Origin: DASRWT01 sp963748485
GTDB taxonomy: Bacteria > Methylomirabilota > Methylomirabilia > Rokubacteriales > CSP1-6
Length of the DNA stretch: 64,000 bases
Reading direction: 5' to 3'
NCBI GenBank assembly: GCA_963748485.1
Contig: CAVVJF010000009.1
Location: 930,001 to 994,000, forward strand
Position 1 is the stretch's first letter. Every line of letters begins with the position of its first letter. A program made the translations under genes and the position numbers. This document shows, piece after piece, positions 17,251 through 26,448 of this stretch. The notes beneath the pieces were generated by a model. That model saw nothing but the letters and a program-made list of their open reading frames with translations. It was not told the origin of the DNA and ran no database searches.

Positions 17251-18411
17251 TCAGTCGGCCTGACGCCGCAGGAACGCGGGCACGTCGAGATCCTCCTCGA
17301 CGGCCTGCTCGCCGCCCTCGGCGCGCGCGTCGGACAGGCGGCGGCGCCACGACGTGCCGGGCGCGGCCGGGCGCGAGGGTCGCGGCGGCAGCTCCAGCAC
17401 CTTGGTGCTGGAAGGGCTCATCTCGAGCTTGCGCTCGGTGAAGCCGGTCGCGATGACGGTGATGCGGATCTCGTCCTGGAGCGTCTCGTCCACCACCGCG
17501 CCGAAGATGATGTTGGCTTCCTCGTGTGCGGCCTCCTGGACGATCTTCGCCGCCTCCTCCACCTCGTGGATGGCCATGTCCGGGCCGCCCGTGAAGTTGA
17601 TGAGGATGCCGCGGGCGCCCTCGATGGAGGTCTCGTCCAGCAGCGGGCTCGCCACCGCCTTCTGGGCGGCGTCGAGCGCGCGATTCTGCCCCTTGCCCAC
17701 GCCCGCGCCCATCAGCGCCATGCCCATGCCCGACATGATGGTGCGCACGTCGGCGAAGTCGAGGTTGATCAGGCCGGGGACGAGGATGAGGTCCGAGATG
17801 CCCTGCACCGCCTGCAGCAGCACGGTGTCGGCGACCTTGAACGCCTCCACGAGCGGCGTGCCGCGATCCACTACCGCGAGCAAACGCTGGTTGGGGATCG
17901 TGATCAGCGTGTCGACCACGCTGCGCAGCTCGGCCATGCCCGCTTCCGCCTGTTGCTGGCGCCGCCGGCCCTCGAAGTGGAACGGCTTGGTCACCACCGC
18001 CACCGTGAGGATGCCGAGGTCCTTCGCCACCGCCGCCACCACCGGCGCGGCGCCGGTGCCGGTGCCGCCGCCGAGCCCGGCCGTGACGAAGACCATGTCG
18101 GCGCCTTCCAGCACCTGCTTGATCTGCTCGCGATCTTCCTGCGCGGCGCTGCGACCGACCTCGGGGTTGGAGCCCGCGCCGAGCCCGCTCGTGAGCCGTG
18201 CCCCGAGCTGGAGCTTCATGGGCGCCGGCGACGCCCGGAGCGCCTGGAGATCGGTGTTGGCGGTGATGAACTCCACGCCGGTGAATTTGGCGGCCATCAT
18301 GCGGTTGACGGCGTTGGAGCCGCCGCCGCCGAGCCCGATCACCTTGATCTTCGCCACTTCACGCTCTTCGTCCATCGCGAACACCGGCCGACGGCCACGT
18401 CCTTGCTCCAT
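17251..18411 (-). CDS. ftsZ: Cell division protein FtsZ
   Basis: The tubulin-like GTPase that forms the cytokinetic ring. The 386-residue product has GLGGGGSNAVNRM at the N-terminal nucleotide site, the tubulin signature GLGGGTGTGAAP (about residue 108-119), NLDFADVRTIM and the catalytic T7 loop that follows, and a conserved C-terminal peptide DLDVPAFLRRQ that would bind FtsA. The variable linker is short (about 45 residues). ATG at 18411 follows GGAGG. It lies 19 nt after ftsA. Confidence 0.99.
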   Translation of the reverse strand: MEQGRGRRPVFAMDEEREVAKIKVIGLGGGGSNAVNRMMAAKFTGVEFITANTDLQALRASPAPMKLQLGARLTSGLGAGSNPEVGRSAAQEDREQIKQVLEGADMVFVTAGLGGGTGTGAAPVVAAVAKDLGILTVAVVTKPFHFEGRRRQQQAEAGMAELRSVVDTLITIPNQRLLAVVDRGTPLVEAFKVADTVLLQAVQGISDLILVPGLINLDFADVRTIMSGMGMALMGAGVGKGQNRALDAAQKAVASPLLDETSIEGARGILINFTGGPDMAIHEVEEAAKIVQEAAHEEANIIFGAVVDETLQDEIRITVIATGFTERKLEMSPSSTKVLELPPRPSRPAAPGTSWRRRLSDARAEGGEQAVEEDLDVPAFLRRQAD

Positions 18412-18430
18412 CACGCCTCCATTCCGCGGG

Positions 18431-19663
18431 TTAGAAAAGTTTTGCAAACCATTCGCGGAGGCGGTGGCCGAGTGTGCCGTCGCTCGCGTCGATGGGCGCA
18501 CCGGACCGTTGCCCCCGGGCGCCATAACGCGCCAGGCCCACCGCGGTCGAGTATATGGGACTTTGCACCACATCGGCCAGTCCTCCGATGCCGCCGGGGC
18601 TGCCCCGGCGGACCGGGAGGTCGAAAATCTGCTCCGCCAGCTCGGGCACCCCCTGCATGATCGAGGTCCCGCCCGTCACCACGACCCCCGCCGCCGCCAC
18701 GTCCTGCAATCCCGCCCGCGCGAGGTCCCGCGCGACGAGGGTGAAGATCTCCTCCACCCGCGGCTGGATGATCTCGGAGAGGATCTGGCGGGAGAGCTGC
18801 CGCGGCTTGCGACCGCCCACGCTCGGCACGTCCACCGTCTCGTCCTCGCGGACTAGCGCGGTCAGCGCACACCCATAGCGCTTCTTCAACTCCTCCGCGT
18901 CCGACGTGGGGGTGCGCAGGCCGACGGCGATGTCGTTGGATATGTGGTCCCCGCCGAGGGGGAGGATGCCCGTGTACCAGATGGCGCCGTCGCGGAAGAG
19001 GGCGGCGTCGGTGGTGCCGCCGCCCAGGTCGATCAGGATGATGCCGAGCTCTTTTTCCTCCGGCGAGACCACCGCCTCCGCCGAGGCCAGGGGCTCCAGC
19101 ACGATGTCCTGCACGGCCAAGCCCGCGCGATTCACGCTGCGGATCACGTTCTGCACCGAGGTGGCGGCACCGGTGACCAGGTGCACCTCCACCTCCAGCC
19201 GCACCCCCGACATCCCCACCGGCTCCTTGACGCCGTCCTGATCGTCCACGACGAAGGTCTGGGGCAGGACGTGGATGATCTCGCGATCGGGGGGGAGGTT
19301 CACCGCCTTGGCCGCTTCGAGCGCCCGCTCCACGTCGGCCTGGCTCACCTCGCGGTGCTTGCCCGACACCGCGACCACGCCGCGGCTATTGATCCCCCGG
19401 ATGTGGCCGCCCGCGATGCCCACCACCACCGACCCGATCTCGACGCCCGCCATCTGCTCCGATTCGGCCACCGCCTGCCGCACCGCCTCCACCGTCGAGT
19501 CGATGTTCACCACCACGCCCTTGCGCAGCCCGCGGGACGGGCTCACCCCCACTCCCACGATGTCCAGGCCGCCCGATGCCGTCGGCTCCGCGATCACGCA
19601 GCAGATCTTGGTGGTGCCGACGTCGAGGCCCGCGATGACCGCGCGTCCCTTCGCTTTCCCCAT
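18431..19663 (-). CDS. ftsA: Cell division protein FtsA
   Basis: The actin-like ATPase that tethers FtsZ to the membrane. The 410-residue product has the phosphate-1 motif GLDVGTTKICCVI, VGIAGGHIRG, the phosphate-2 IDLGGGTTDAALF and the adenosine motif VVTGGTSIMQGV. The extreme C-terminus (LRE-WFAKLF) is an amphipathic helix, as needed for membrane binding. The ATG at 19663 has a GAGGAAGCGC site. It is 8 nt after ftsQ. Confidence 0.98.
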   Translation of the reverse strand: MGKAKGRAVIAGLDVGTTKICCVIAEPTASGGLDIVGVGVSPSRGLRKGVVVNIDSTVEAVRQAVAESEQMAGVEIGSVVVGIAGGHIRGINSRGVVAVSGKHREVSQADVERALEAAKAVNLPPDREIIHVLPQTFVVDDQDGVKEPVGMSGVRLEVEVHLVTGAATSVQNVIRSVNRAGLAVQDIVLEPLASAEAVVSPEEKELGIILIDLGGGTTDAALFRDGAIWYTGILPLGGDHISNDIAVGLRTPTSDAEELKKRYGCALTALVREDETVDVPSVGGRKPRQLSRQILSEIIQPRVEEIFTLVARDLARAGLQDVAAAGVVVTGGTSIMQGVPELAEQIFDLPVRRGSPGGIGGLADVVQSPIYSTAVGLARYGARGQRSGAPIDASDGTLGHRLREWFAKLF

Positions 19664-19671
19664 GCGCTTCC

Positions 19672-20526
19672 TCAGCGAACCGCGGGTTTGAGGACGACCT
19701 GATCCCGGAAGCGCAGATCGATGGCGCTCACCGCCTGGCCGGAGGCGGCGACCTGGGCGAGCACGCCGGCCAGCCGGGGAATGCGCGCGTCCCACTCCTC
19801 GGCTCCCAGGCGCACCTCGATGCCTTCCACCGTGTAGAGGACCGGGCCGTCGCTGCGGCCGACGTCCACCTCGGAGATCTGGGCGAGGAGCGGGCTGCCC
19901 GCGCGCAGGAGGGTGCGGATCAAGCGCACGCCGGTGAGCACGCGCTCGGAGGGCGCGCGTGAGGCGGTGGCGATCTCGTCGTCGGTGAGCCCGCTGATGA
20001 CGGGCAGGGCCATGGTGACCGCGCGCGCCTCGGACGCGACCCGCACCCCCTCCTCGTCGATCCAGTGCAGGCGCCCGGCGTGCACCAGCGTGAAGGGCCG
20101 GCGCTCTTCCACCACGATGGTGACGCGGTTGGGGAAGGCGCGGATCACCTCGGCCCGGCGCACCGCGGCGAGGCCTTCCACGCCGGCGACGGCGGCGCGC
20201 GTGTCGATCTTCCAGAGGTTGGCCCCGCGCCGGATGCCCGCGGCGGCGACGATCTCGGCGGAGGCAAGCCGGCTCGTGCCGCGCACCTCCACCTCCAGCA
20301 CCGCGAAACGCGGCGAGGTGAGGAGCCAGCGCACGCCCACGGCACCCGCGCCCGCGAGGACGGCCACCGCGAGGAGCGCGAGCCCGGTCTGGCTGAGCCG
20401 GCGGACGTAACGCAGGAGACGCCGGCGACGGTGGATGCGCTGGCGCGCCACCATCGCGGGTCGATCCCCCCAGTCCTCGAGGGGCCGATCGACCCGGCGC
20501 GGCGTCAGTACGGACTGTCGACCCAT
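19672..20526 (-). CDS. ftsQ: Cell division protein FtsQ/DivIB
   Basis: A 284-residue bitopic protein of the FtsQLB divisome subcomplex. A basic cytoplasmic tail (RQRIHRRRRLLRYVRR) precedes one membrane helix (about residues 48-68), a POTRA domain (FAVLEVEVRGTSRLASAEIV..., about 75-145) and the FtsQ beta domain with FPNRVTIVVEERRPFTLV. The ATG at 20526 has GGAGAGCGC upstream; an internal ATG before the basic tail is possible. It lies 15 nt after murB, with no ddl between. Confidence 0.92.
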   Translation of the reverse strand: MGRQSVLTPRRVDRPLEDWGDRPAMVARQRIHRRRRLLRYVRRLSQTGLALLAVAVLAGAGAVGVRWLLTSPRFAVLEVEVRGTSRLASAEIVAAAGIRRGANLWKIDTRAAVAGVEGLAAVRRAEVIRAFPNRVTIVVEERRPFTLVHAGRLHWIDEEGVRVASEARAVTMALPVISGLTDDEIATASRAPSERVLTGVRLIRTLLRAGSPLLAQISEVDVGRSDGPVLYTVEGIEVRLGAEEWDARIPRLAGVLAQVAASGQAVSAIDLRFRDQVVLKPAVR

Positions 20527-20541
20527 GGGAGCGCTCTCCGG

Positions 20542-21423
20542 TTAGCTTTCGCCCAGGACGCGGATCTCCGGCTCAAGAGTGACGCCGAAGTGGTTCTGGA
20601 CTCGCTCGCGGGTGAGATCCATGAGGGCGAGGACGTCGGCGCCCATGGCCCCGCCGCGGTTCACGATGAAGTTGGCGTGCTTGGCCGAGATCTCCGCACC
20701 GTTGAGCCGCTTGCCGCGCAGGCCGACCTTTTCGATCATGCGGGTGGCCGTCTCGCCCGCGGGGTTCTTCCACACGCAGCCCGCGGAGGCCAGCGCCAGG
20801 GGCTGGCTCGCTTTCTTCTGCTTGAGCCGCACCTTGATGTCCTTCTGGATCTCGGCGAAGGGGCGGCGGTGCAGGCGCAGCCGGGCGCCGATCAGGATGG
20901 CGCCGGGCGGGGCCGCGAAGGTGCGGTAGCCGAAGGCACCCGGACCCGGCTTGAACTCGCCGAGGATCCCATCAGCATGCAGGAAGTAGACGGCGGACAC
21001 GAAGTCGCCGATCCAGCCGTCGGGCGTGCCCACGTTCATGGCAATGGCGCCGCCGATGGTGGCGGGGATGCCCACCAGGCACTCGATCCCGCCCAGGTTC
21101 AGCGCGGCCGCCTCGCGGATGAGGGCGGACAGGCTCACCCCCGCTCCCGCCACCGCTTCCTCGCCGTGGAACTCGGCGCGCCCGAGACAGCCTTCGAGCC
21201 TGAGCACCACGCCGCGGATGCCCCGATCGCGGACGAGGAGATTGTTGCCGCCGCCGACCACCTCGACGGCCAGCTGCTCCTTGTCCGCGAAGGCCAGGGC
21301 CAGGCGGATGTCTTCCACGTCCTGCGGCACGATGAAGAAATCGGCGGGGCCGCCGATGCGCAGGGACGTGTGGAAGCTCAGGGGTTCTTTGAAACGCACC
21401 TCGCCACGGATCTCTCCGAGCAT
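20542..21423 (-). CDS. murB: UDP-N-acetylenolpyruvoylglucosamine reductase
   Basis: A flavoenzyme that makes UDP-MurNAc. The 293-residue product shows HTSLRIGGPADFF, the FAD-binding VVGGGNNLLVRDRGIRG, GIPATIGGAIAMNVG and the catalytic-region GCVWKNP and KHANFIVNRGGA. The SAGCVWKNP text with the C-terminal GVTLEPEIRVLG fits a type II (shorter, B. subtilis-like) MurB. The start follows GAGAGGAG, 3 nt after murC. Confidence 0.97.
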   Translation of the reverse strand: MLGEIRGEVRFKEPLSFHTSLRIGGPADFFIVPQDVEDIRLALAFADKEQLAVEVVGGGNNLLVRDRGIRGVVLRLEGCLGRAEFHGEEAVAGAGVSLSALIREAAALNLGGIECLVGIPATIGGAIAMNVGTPDGWIGDFVSAVYFLHADGILGEFKPGPGAFGYRTFAAPPGAILIGARLRLHRRPFAEIQKDIKVRLKQKKASQPLALASAGCVWKNPAGETATRMIEKVGLRGKRLNGAEISAKHANFIVNRGGAMGADVLALMDLTRERVQNHFGVTLEPEIRVLGES

Positions 21424-21426
21424 GCG

Positions 21427-22824
21427 TTATCTCCTCTCGCGCTCGGCGTCGGATGCCCGCAGACGGGCGAGCACCTCGGCGCCGAGCGCGCCCACATCAC
21501 CGGCTCCGAGGGTGATGACGAGATCCCCGGAGCGCGTGGTTTCGCACAGAAAGTCGACGATGGCCGGGCGGTCGGCGCCCAGGTAGCGCACGTCGCGATG
21601 GCCGTGGGCGGCGATGCCCTCGGCGAGGTCGCGCGCGTGCACCCCCGGGATCGGGGTCTCCCCCGCCCCGTAGATGTCCATCACGACGAGCACGTCGGAC
21701 TGGTTGAACGCGGTCAGGAAGTCCTGCCGGAGATGCTGCGTGCGGCTGTAGCGATGCGGCTGGAACACCGTGATGACGCGCCGGTCGTACCCTGCCTTGG
21801 CGGCGGCGAGGGTGGCGCGGATCTCGGCGGGATGGTGCCCGTAGTCGTCCACCACGAGGACGCCGCGGGCTTCCCCGCGGACCTGGAAACGGCGCTGCAC
21901 GCCGCTGAAGCCGGCGAGCGCGCGCTGGATCACGTCGAAGGGCATGTCGAGGTCGAGGCCCACCGCGACGGCGGCGAGGGCGTTGAGCACGTTGTGCCGC
22001 CCCGGCACCTGGAGCGCGGCCGCCCCGAGGGCCTGCCCACGCCGCACCACCTCGAAGCGCGCGGTGGTGCCCGCGAACTCGAGCCGCCGCGCGGTGAGGT
22101 CGGCGCTCGCCTCGACGCCGTAGGTGATCACGCGCTTCTCGACGGCCGGGATCATCTGCTGGATGTTGGGCTGGTCCAGGCAGAGGACGGCGGCGCCGTA
22201 GAACGGCACCTTGTTGACGAAGGCGAGGAAGGCGGCGCGGATGCCGTTCAGATCGCCGTAGTGGTCCAGGTGCTCGGCGTCGATGGTGGTGACGACGGCG
22301 ATGGTGGGGGAGAGCTTGAGGAAGGAGCCGTCCGACTCGTCCGCCTCCGCGACGAGGAACTCGCCCTGCCCCAGCCGGGCGTTCGTCCCCATGCCGTGCA
22401 CGCGGCCACCCACCACCACGGTGGGATCGAAGCCGCCCGCCGCCAGCACCGCCGCCACCAGCGAGGTGGTGGTGGTCTTGCCGTGGGTGCCCGCGACGGC
22501 GATGCCGTACTTGAGCCGCATCAGCTCGGCGAGCATTTCTGCACGTGGGATCACCGGAGTCCCGCGAAGGCGGGCGGCCTGGACCTCGACGTTGTCGCGC
22601 GCGACGGCGGAGGAGTAGACCACGACGTGGGCGCCGTCGGCGTTGGACGCCTCGTGGCCGATGAAGACCTTGGCCCCCAGCCGCTCCAGGCGCTCCACCG
22701 CCTCGCCCCGGCGCGCGTCGGATCCCGTCACGCGGTACCCCAGGTTGAGGAGCACCTCGGCGATGCCGCTCATGCCGACTCCGCCGATCCCCACGAAGTG
22801 CAGGTGCTGATAGCGCTTAAACAT
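21427..22824 (-). CDS. murC: UDP-N-acetylmuramate--L-alanine ligase
   Basis: It adds L-Ala to UDP-MurNAc. The 465-residue protein opens with the Rossmann-like HFVGIGGVGMSGIAEVL, then the ATP loop GTHGKTTTT (about residue 110), the carbamylated-lysine region EADESDGSFLKL and the C-terminal domain VVDDYGHHPAEIRATL and FQPHRYSRT. The length is normal. The start overlaps the end of ftsW by 8 nt; in most dcw clusters murG stands at this junction. Confidence 0.98.
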   Translation of the reverse strand: MFKRYQHLHFVGIGGVGMSGIAEVLLNLGYRVTGSDARRGEAVERLERLGAKVFIGHEASNADGAHVVVYSSAVARDNVEVQAARLRGTPVIPRAEMLAELMRLKYGIAVAGTHGKTTTTSLVAAVLAAGGFDPTVVVGGRVHGMGTNARLGQGEFLVAEADESDGSFLKLSPTIAVVTTIDAEHLDHYGDLNGIRAAFLAFVNKVPFYGAAVLCLDQPNIQQMIPAVEKRVITYGVEASADLTARRLEFAGTTARFEVVRRGQALGAAALQVPGRHNVLNALAAVAVGLDLDMPFDVIQRALAGFSGVQRRFQVRGEARGVLVVDDYGHHPAEIRATLAAAKAGYDRRVITVFQPHRYSRTQHLRQDFLTAFNQSDVLVVMDIYGAGETPIPGVHARDLAEGIAAHGHRDVRYLGADRPAIVDFLCETTRSGDLVITLGAGDVGALGAEVLARLRASDAERERR

Positions 22825-23947
22825 GGGCGGCGGCCTCGTCCCAGCCGGCGCTTCCCGTCGCGTGCTGCGAGATGTTCAGGAGCACCCCCGCCGAGAACAT
22901 GGTCATCAACAGGGCGGAGCCGCCGAAGGACACGAAGGGCAGCGGCAGGCCCTTGGTGGGCAGCGCCCCGACCACCACGCCCAGGTTCACGAGGGTCTGG
23001 GTGGCGAGCATCACGGTGAGGCCCAGGGCGAGGAAGCTGCCGAAGGCGTCCGGCGCGCGGAGCCCCACGCGCAGGCCCCGCCAGATCAGCACCGCGAAGA
23101 GGCCGACCACGAGGATGGCCCCGACCAGCCCGAGCTCCTCGCCGAGGATGGCGAAGATGAAGTCGGTGTATGGCTCGGGCAGGTAAAAGAGCTTCTGCTT
23201 CGACTCCCCGAGCCCGCGGCCGAAGAGCCCTCCCGAGCCCAGCGCGAGGAAGGACTGGATGATCTGGAAGCCCGAGCCCTGGGGGTCGTCCCAGGGGTTG
23301 ACGAAGGCGAGCATGCGGCGCCAGCGATAGGGCTTCAGCGCGACGGCGAGGGCGACGAGCGGCAGCGCGGCGGCCGCGATGAGCGCCATGTGCTTCACGC
23401 GCGCACCCGCGAGATAGGCGAGCACGAGGGTGAGCACCACCAGGGCCAGGCTGTTGCCGAGGTCGGGCTGCACGAGCGTGAGCAGCGCCATCGTCCCCGC
23501 CACGAGCAGGATGGGAAAGAGCCCTTGCCAGAAGCTCCGCATCGCGTCCCGGCGCCGCGTGAGGAACGAGGCCAGGTAGAGCACCAGGGAGAACTTCGCC
23601 AGCTCCACCGGCTGGAAGGACAGCGAGCCCAGCCGGATCCAGCGGCGCGTGCCATTGATGGACTGACCGAAGGGCGGCACGAGGACGAGCACGAGCAGCA
23701 CCAAGGAGACGACGAGGAGCGGGATCACCAGGCGCTCGAGCCGGCGGTAGTCGAGCCGGAGGGCGCCCCAGAGGAGCCCGCCGCCGAGCAGCGCCCAGAA
23801 CAGCTGCTTCTTGAGGAAGAAGAACGGATCCCCGAAGCGGTCGGCGGCGATGATCGCGCTCGCCGAGTAGACCATCACCACGCCCAGGAACACGAGGGCC
23901 ATCACCACCCCGAACAGCCACACGTCGGGCGCGACCTTGCGCGGCAT
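22817..23947 (-). CDS. ftsW: Septal peptidoglycan polymerase FtsW (SEDS family)
   Basis: A 376-residue SEDS glycosyltransferase with about ten membrane helices that polymerises lipid II together with FtsI. Family sequences include GTRRWIRLGSLSFQP, VELAKFSLVLYLASFL, LVQPDLGNSLALV with a conserved Asp, and LPFVSFGGSALL near the C-terminus. The ATG overlaps the murD stop as ATGA. FtsW rather than RodA is supported by the dcw position. Confidence 0.97.
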   Translation of the reverse strand: MPRKVAPDVWLFGVVMALVFLGVVMVYSASAIIAADRFGDPFFFLKKQLFWALLGGGLLWGALRLDYRRLERLVIPLLVVSLVLLVLVLVPPFGQSINGTRRWIRLGSLSFQPVELAKFSLVLYLASFLTRRRDAMRSFWQGLFPILLVAGTMALLTLVQPDLGNSLALVVLTLVLAYLAGARVKHMALIAAAALPLVALAVALKPYRWRRMLAFVNPWDDPQGSGFQIIQSFLALGSGGLFGRGLGESKQKLFYLPEPYTDFIFAILGEELGLVGAILVVGLFAVLIWRGLRVGLRAPDAFGSFLALGLTVMLATQTLVNLGVVVGALPTKGLPLPFVSFGGSALLMTMFSAGVLLNISQHATGSAGWDEAAAHV

Positions 23948-25335
23948 CAGCGGGGCCCCGCGGGGAGCATGCGCCGCACGACGTCCTTGAAGACCTCGCC
24001 GCGGTGCTCGTAGTTCTGGAACATGTCGAAGGAGGCGCAGGCGGGGGACAGCAGCACGACGTCGCCGATGCGGGCGCGGTGCGACGCCTGCCGCACCGCC
24101 TCCTCCATGGTCTCGGCGTCCTCGGTGGGGACGCCGACCGCCCGGAAGGCGGCGCGGAGCTGATCGCGGTCCATGCCGATGAGCACCGCCGCGCGCACGC
24201 GCCCGCGCGCGGCCGCGCCGAGCGGGGCGAAGTCCTGCCCCTTGCCCTTGCCGCCCGCGATGAGGACCACCGGCTCGGCGAAGCTCTCGAGCGCCTTGAT
24301 CGTCGAGGCGACGTTGGTGCCCTTGGAGTCGTTGTAGAAGGTGACGCCCCACGCGTCGAGGACGCGCTCGATGCGGTGCGCGACGCCGCGGAAACCAGCG
24401 ATGCCTTTGCGAATAGTCGCCGGCTCCATGCCCGTCCAGAGCGCGCACGCGGTCGCCGCGAGGACGTTCTCCACGTTGTGAGCGCCCCGCAGCTGGATCT
24501 CCCCCACCGGGCACACCGGCTCCGCATGGCCGTTCAGCTTGGCCACGACCCAGCCGTCGTGGACGAAGATGCCGTGGCCGAGCGCGCGGCTTCGGCTGAA
24601 CCAGAGCACGCGGGCGCGCGTCCGCGGCGCCAGCGCGGCGGTGTCCGGATCGTCCGCGTTCAGCACCGCGCAGTCCGATTCCGTTTGGTTGGCGAAGATG
24701 CGCGCCTTGGCCTCCACGTAGGCGCCGTAGCTGCCGTGCCGGTCGAGGTGGTCGGGGGCGAGGTTGAGCACCGCGGCCACCCGTGGGCGGAAGTGATGAG
24801 TGCCCTCGAGCTGGAAGGACGAGGTCTCCGCCACCACGAGGCCGTCGACGGGGAAGTCGAGGGCATGCGCAGAGAGCGGGGTGCCGATGTTGCCGCCCAC
24901 GAGGACGGGCCGGACCTGCCCCCGCAGCACCTCCCCGGTGAGCGCGGTGGTGGTGGTCTTGCCGTTGGTGCCGGTGATGGCGATGACGTCGGCGTCCATC
25001 GCCCGCCAGGCCAGCTCGAGCTCGCTGATCACGGGCACGCCGCGCGCGCGCAGGGGCGCCAGCGCCGGGAGCTCGAACGGTACCCCCGGGCTCAGCACGA
25101 CCAGCTCCGCCCCCGCGAAGGCCGCCTCGGGATGCCCGCTCCACACGGCGATGCGCTCCCCCTCGAGCCGGCGCGCCTCCGCCGACCACGCCTCGAGGGG
25201 CGCGGCGTCGGAGGCGAGCACGCGGCCGCCCAGGCGCGCGACGAGGCGCGCGGCGGCGAGGCCGCTCTTCGCCAGCCCCACCACGGCGACGGTCTTGCCC
25301 TCCACCCAGCGCCGGTAGGCCGTCCCTCGCTCCAT
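23947..25335 (-). CDS. murD: UDP-N-acetylmuramoyl-L-alanine--D-glutamate ligase
   Basis: It adds D-Glu to UDP-MurNAc-L-Ala. The 462-residue protein has VAVVGLAKSGLAAARL, the ATP loop GTNGKTTTT (about residue 120), NLAPDHLDRHGSY, the YNDSKGTNVAST motif of the C-terminal domain and LLSPACASFDMFQNYEHRG. The ATG at 25335 (GGAG upstream, closer to the usual family start) is preferred to an ATG at 25359. It follows mraY by 33 nt. Confidence 0.97.
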   Translation of the reverse strand: MERGTAYRRWVEGKTVAVVGLAKSGLAAARLVARLGGRVLASDAAPLEAWSAEARRLEGERIAVWSGHPEAAFAGAELVVLSPGVPFELPALAPLRARGVPVISELELAWRAMDADVIAITGTNGKTTTTALTGEVLRGQVRPVLVGGNIGTPLSAHALDFPVDGLVVAETSSFQLEGTHHFRPRVAAVLNLAPDHLDRHGSYGAYVEAKARIFANQTESDCAVLNADDPDTAALAPRTRARVLWFSRSRALGHGIFVHDGWVVAKLNGHAEPVCPVGEIQLRGAHNVENVLAATACALWTGMEPATIRKGIAGFRGVAHRIERVLDAWGVTFYNDSKGTNVASTIKALESFAEPVVLIAGGKGKGQDFAPLGAAARGRVRAAVLIGMDRDQLRAAFRAVGVPTEDAETMEEAVRQASHRARIGDVVLLSPACASFDMFQNYEHRGEVFKDVVRRMLPAGPR

Positions 25336-25368
25336 GATCTCCGCCTCAGTTCCCAGCATGTCCGCCCG

Positions 25369-26448
25369 TCACCGCAGCTTCAGCGTCGTCAGCGCCAGCA
25401 GCGCCAGCATGAAAGACAGGATCCAGAAGCGCACGATGATCTTCGGCTCCGCCCATCCCTGCAGCTCGTAGTGGTGGTGCAGCGGCGCCATCTTGAACAC
25501 GCGGCGGCCGGTGAGCTTGAAGGAGACGACCTGGATGATCACCGAGCCCGCCTCCACCACGTAGATGCCGCCGATGAGGGGCAACAAGAGCTCGGACTTG
25601 GTGAGCACCGCGAGCGTGCCGATGGCCCCCCCGAGGGCCAGCGAGCCGACGTCGCCCATGAACACCTGGGCCGGATAGCTGTTGAACCAGAGAAAGCCCA
25701 GCGCCGCGCCCACCAGCGCCCCGCAGAACACCGTGAGCTCGCCGGTGCCCTTGACGTTCAGGATGCGCAAGTACTCGGCGGCGCGGAAGTTGCCGGTGAG
25801 ATAGGCGATGAGGGCGAAGGCGCCGCCCGCCATCACGATGGGGCCGATGGCGAGGCCGTCGAGGCCGTCCGTGAGGTTCACCGCGTTCGACGCCCCCACC
25901 ACCACGAGCAGCGCGAAGGGGATCCACAGGAGCCCCAGCGTGAGGAGCCAGCCCTTGAAGAAAGGGATGGCCAGGCCGGTGGTGAAGCCGTCCGGTGGCC
26001 ACACGTAGAGCGAGCCGGTGACCAGGCCCACCCAGAGGATCTGCGCTCCGAACTTCTGCTTCGCCGAGATGCCCTTGCGGGTCTTGAGCTTCTTCCAGTC
26101 GTCGAGGAAGCCGATGAGGCCTAGGCCGGCGGTGGCCAGGATCACCGTCCACACATATCGATTTGTCAGGTTCGCCCACAGGAGCGTCGAGATCAGGATG
26201 GCGGCGAGGATGACGAGTCCGCCCATCGTGGGCGTCCCCGCCTTCGCGCGGTGCCGGGCGGGGGTGTCCTCCCGGATCGTCTCGCCGCCGTGCTGCATCT
26301 CGCGCAGGCGCTGGATGAGCCAGGGGCCCAGCACAAAGGAGATCACGATCGCCGACACCGTCGCCATCGCCGCCCGGAACGTGATGTAGCGGAACACGTT
26401 GAAGGCGATGTGCTCCTTGGCGAGCGGCACGAGGAGGAGATAGAACAT
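25369..26448 (-). CDS. mraY: Phospho-N-acetylmuramoyl-pentapeptide transferase
   Basis: A membrane enzyme that transfers phospho-MurNAc-pentapeptide to undecaprenyl phosphate, making lipid I. The 359-residue, ten-helix protein carries GTPTMGGLVIL, the Asp pair in GFLDDWKK, NAVNLTDGLDGLA, YPAQVFMGDVGSLALG and the cytosolic APLHHHYE. The start ATG overlaps the murF stop as ATGA. Every known catalytic motif is intact. Confidence 0.98.
   Translation of the reverse strand: MFYLLLVPLAKEHIAFNVFRYITFRAAMATVSAIVISFVLGPWLIQRLREMQHGGETIREDTPARHRAKAGTPTMGGLVILAAILISTLLWANLTNRYVWTVILATAGLGLIGFLDDWKKLKTRKGISAKQKFGAQILWVGLVTGSLYVWPPDGFTTGLAIPFFKGWLLTLGLLWIPFALLVVVGASNAVNLTDGLDGLAIGPIVMAGGAFALIAYLTGNFRAAEYLRILNVKGTGELTVFCGALVGAALGFLWFNSYPAQVFMGDVGSLALGGAIGTLAVLTKSELLLPLIGGIYVVEAGSVIIQVVSFKLTGRRVFKMAPLHHHYELQGWAEPKIIVRFWILSFMLALLALTTLKLR

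Noticed and set aside
20065..23019. A 984-codon + strand frame opposite ftsQ, murB and murC
   Set aside because: It covers three well-identified genes on the other strand and has His/Gly-rich sequence with no domain. GC-rich antisense frame.
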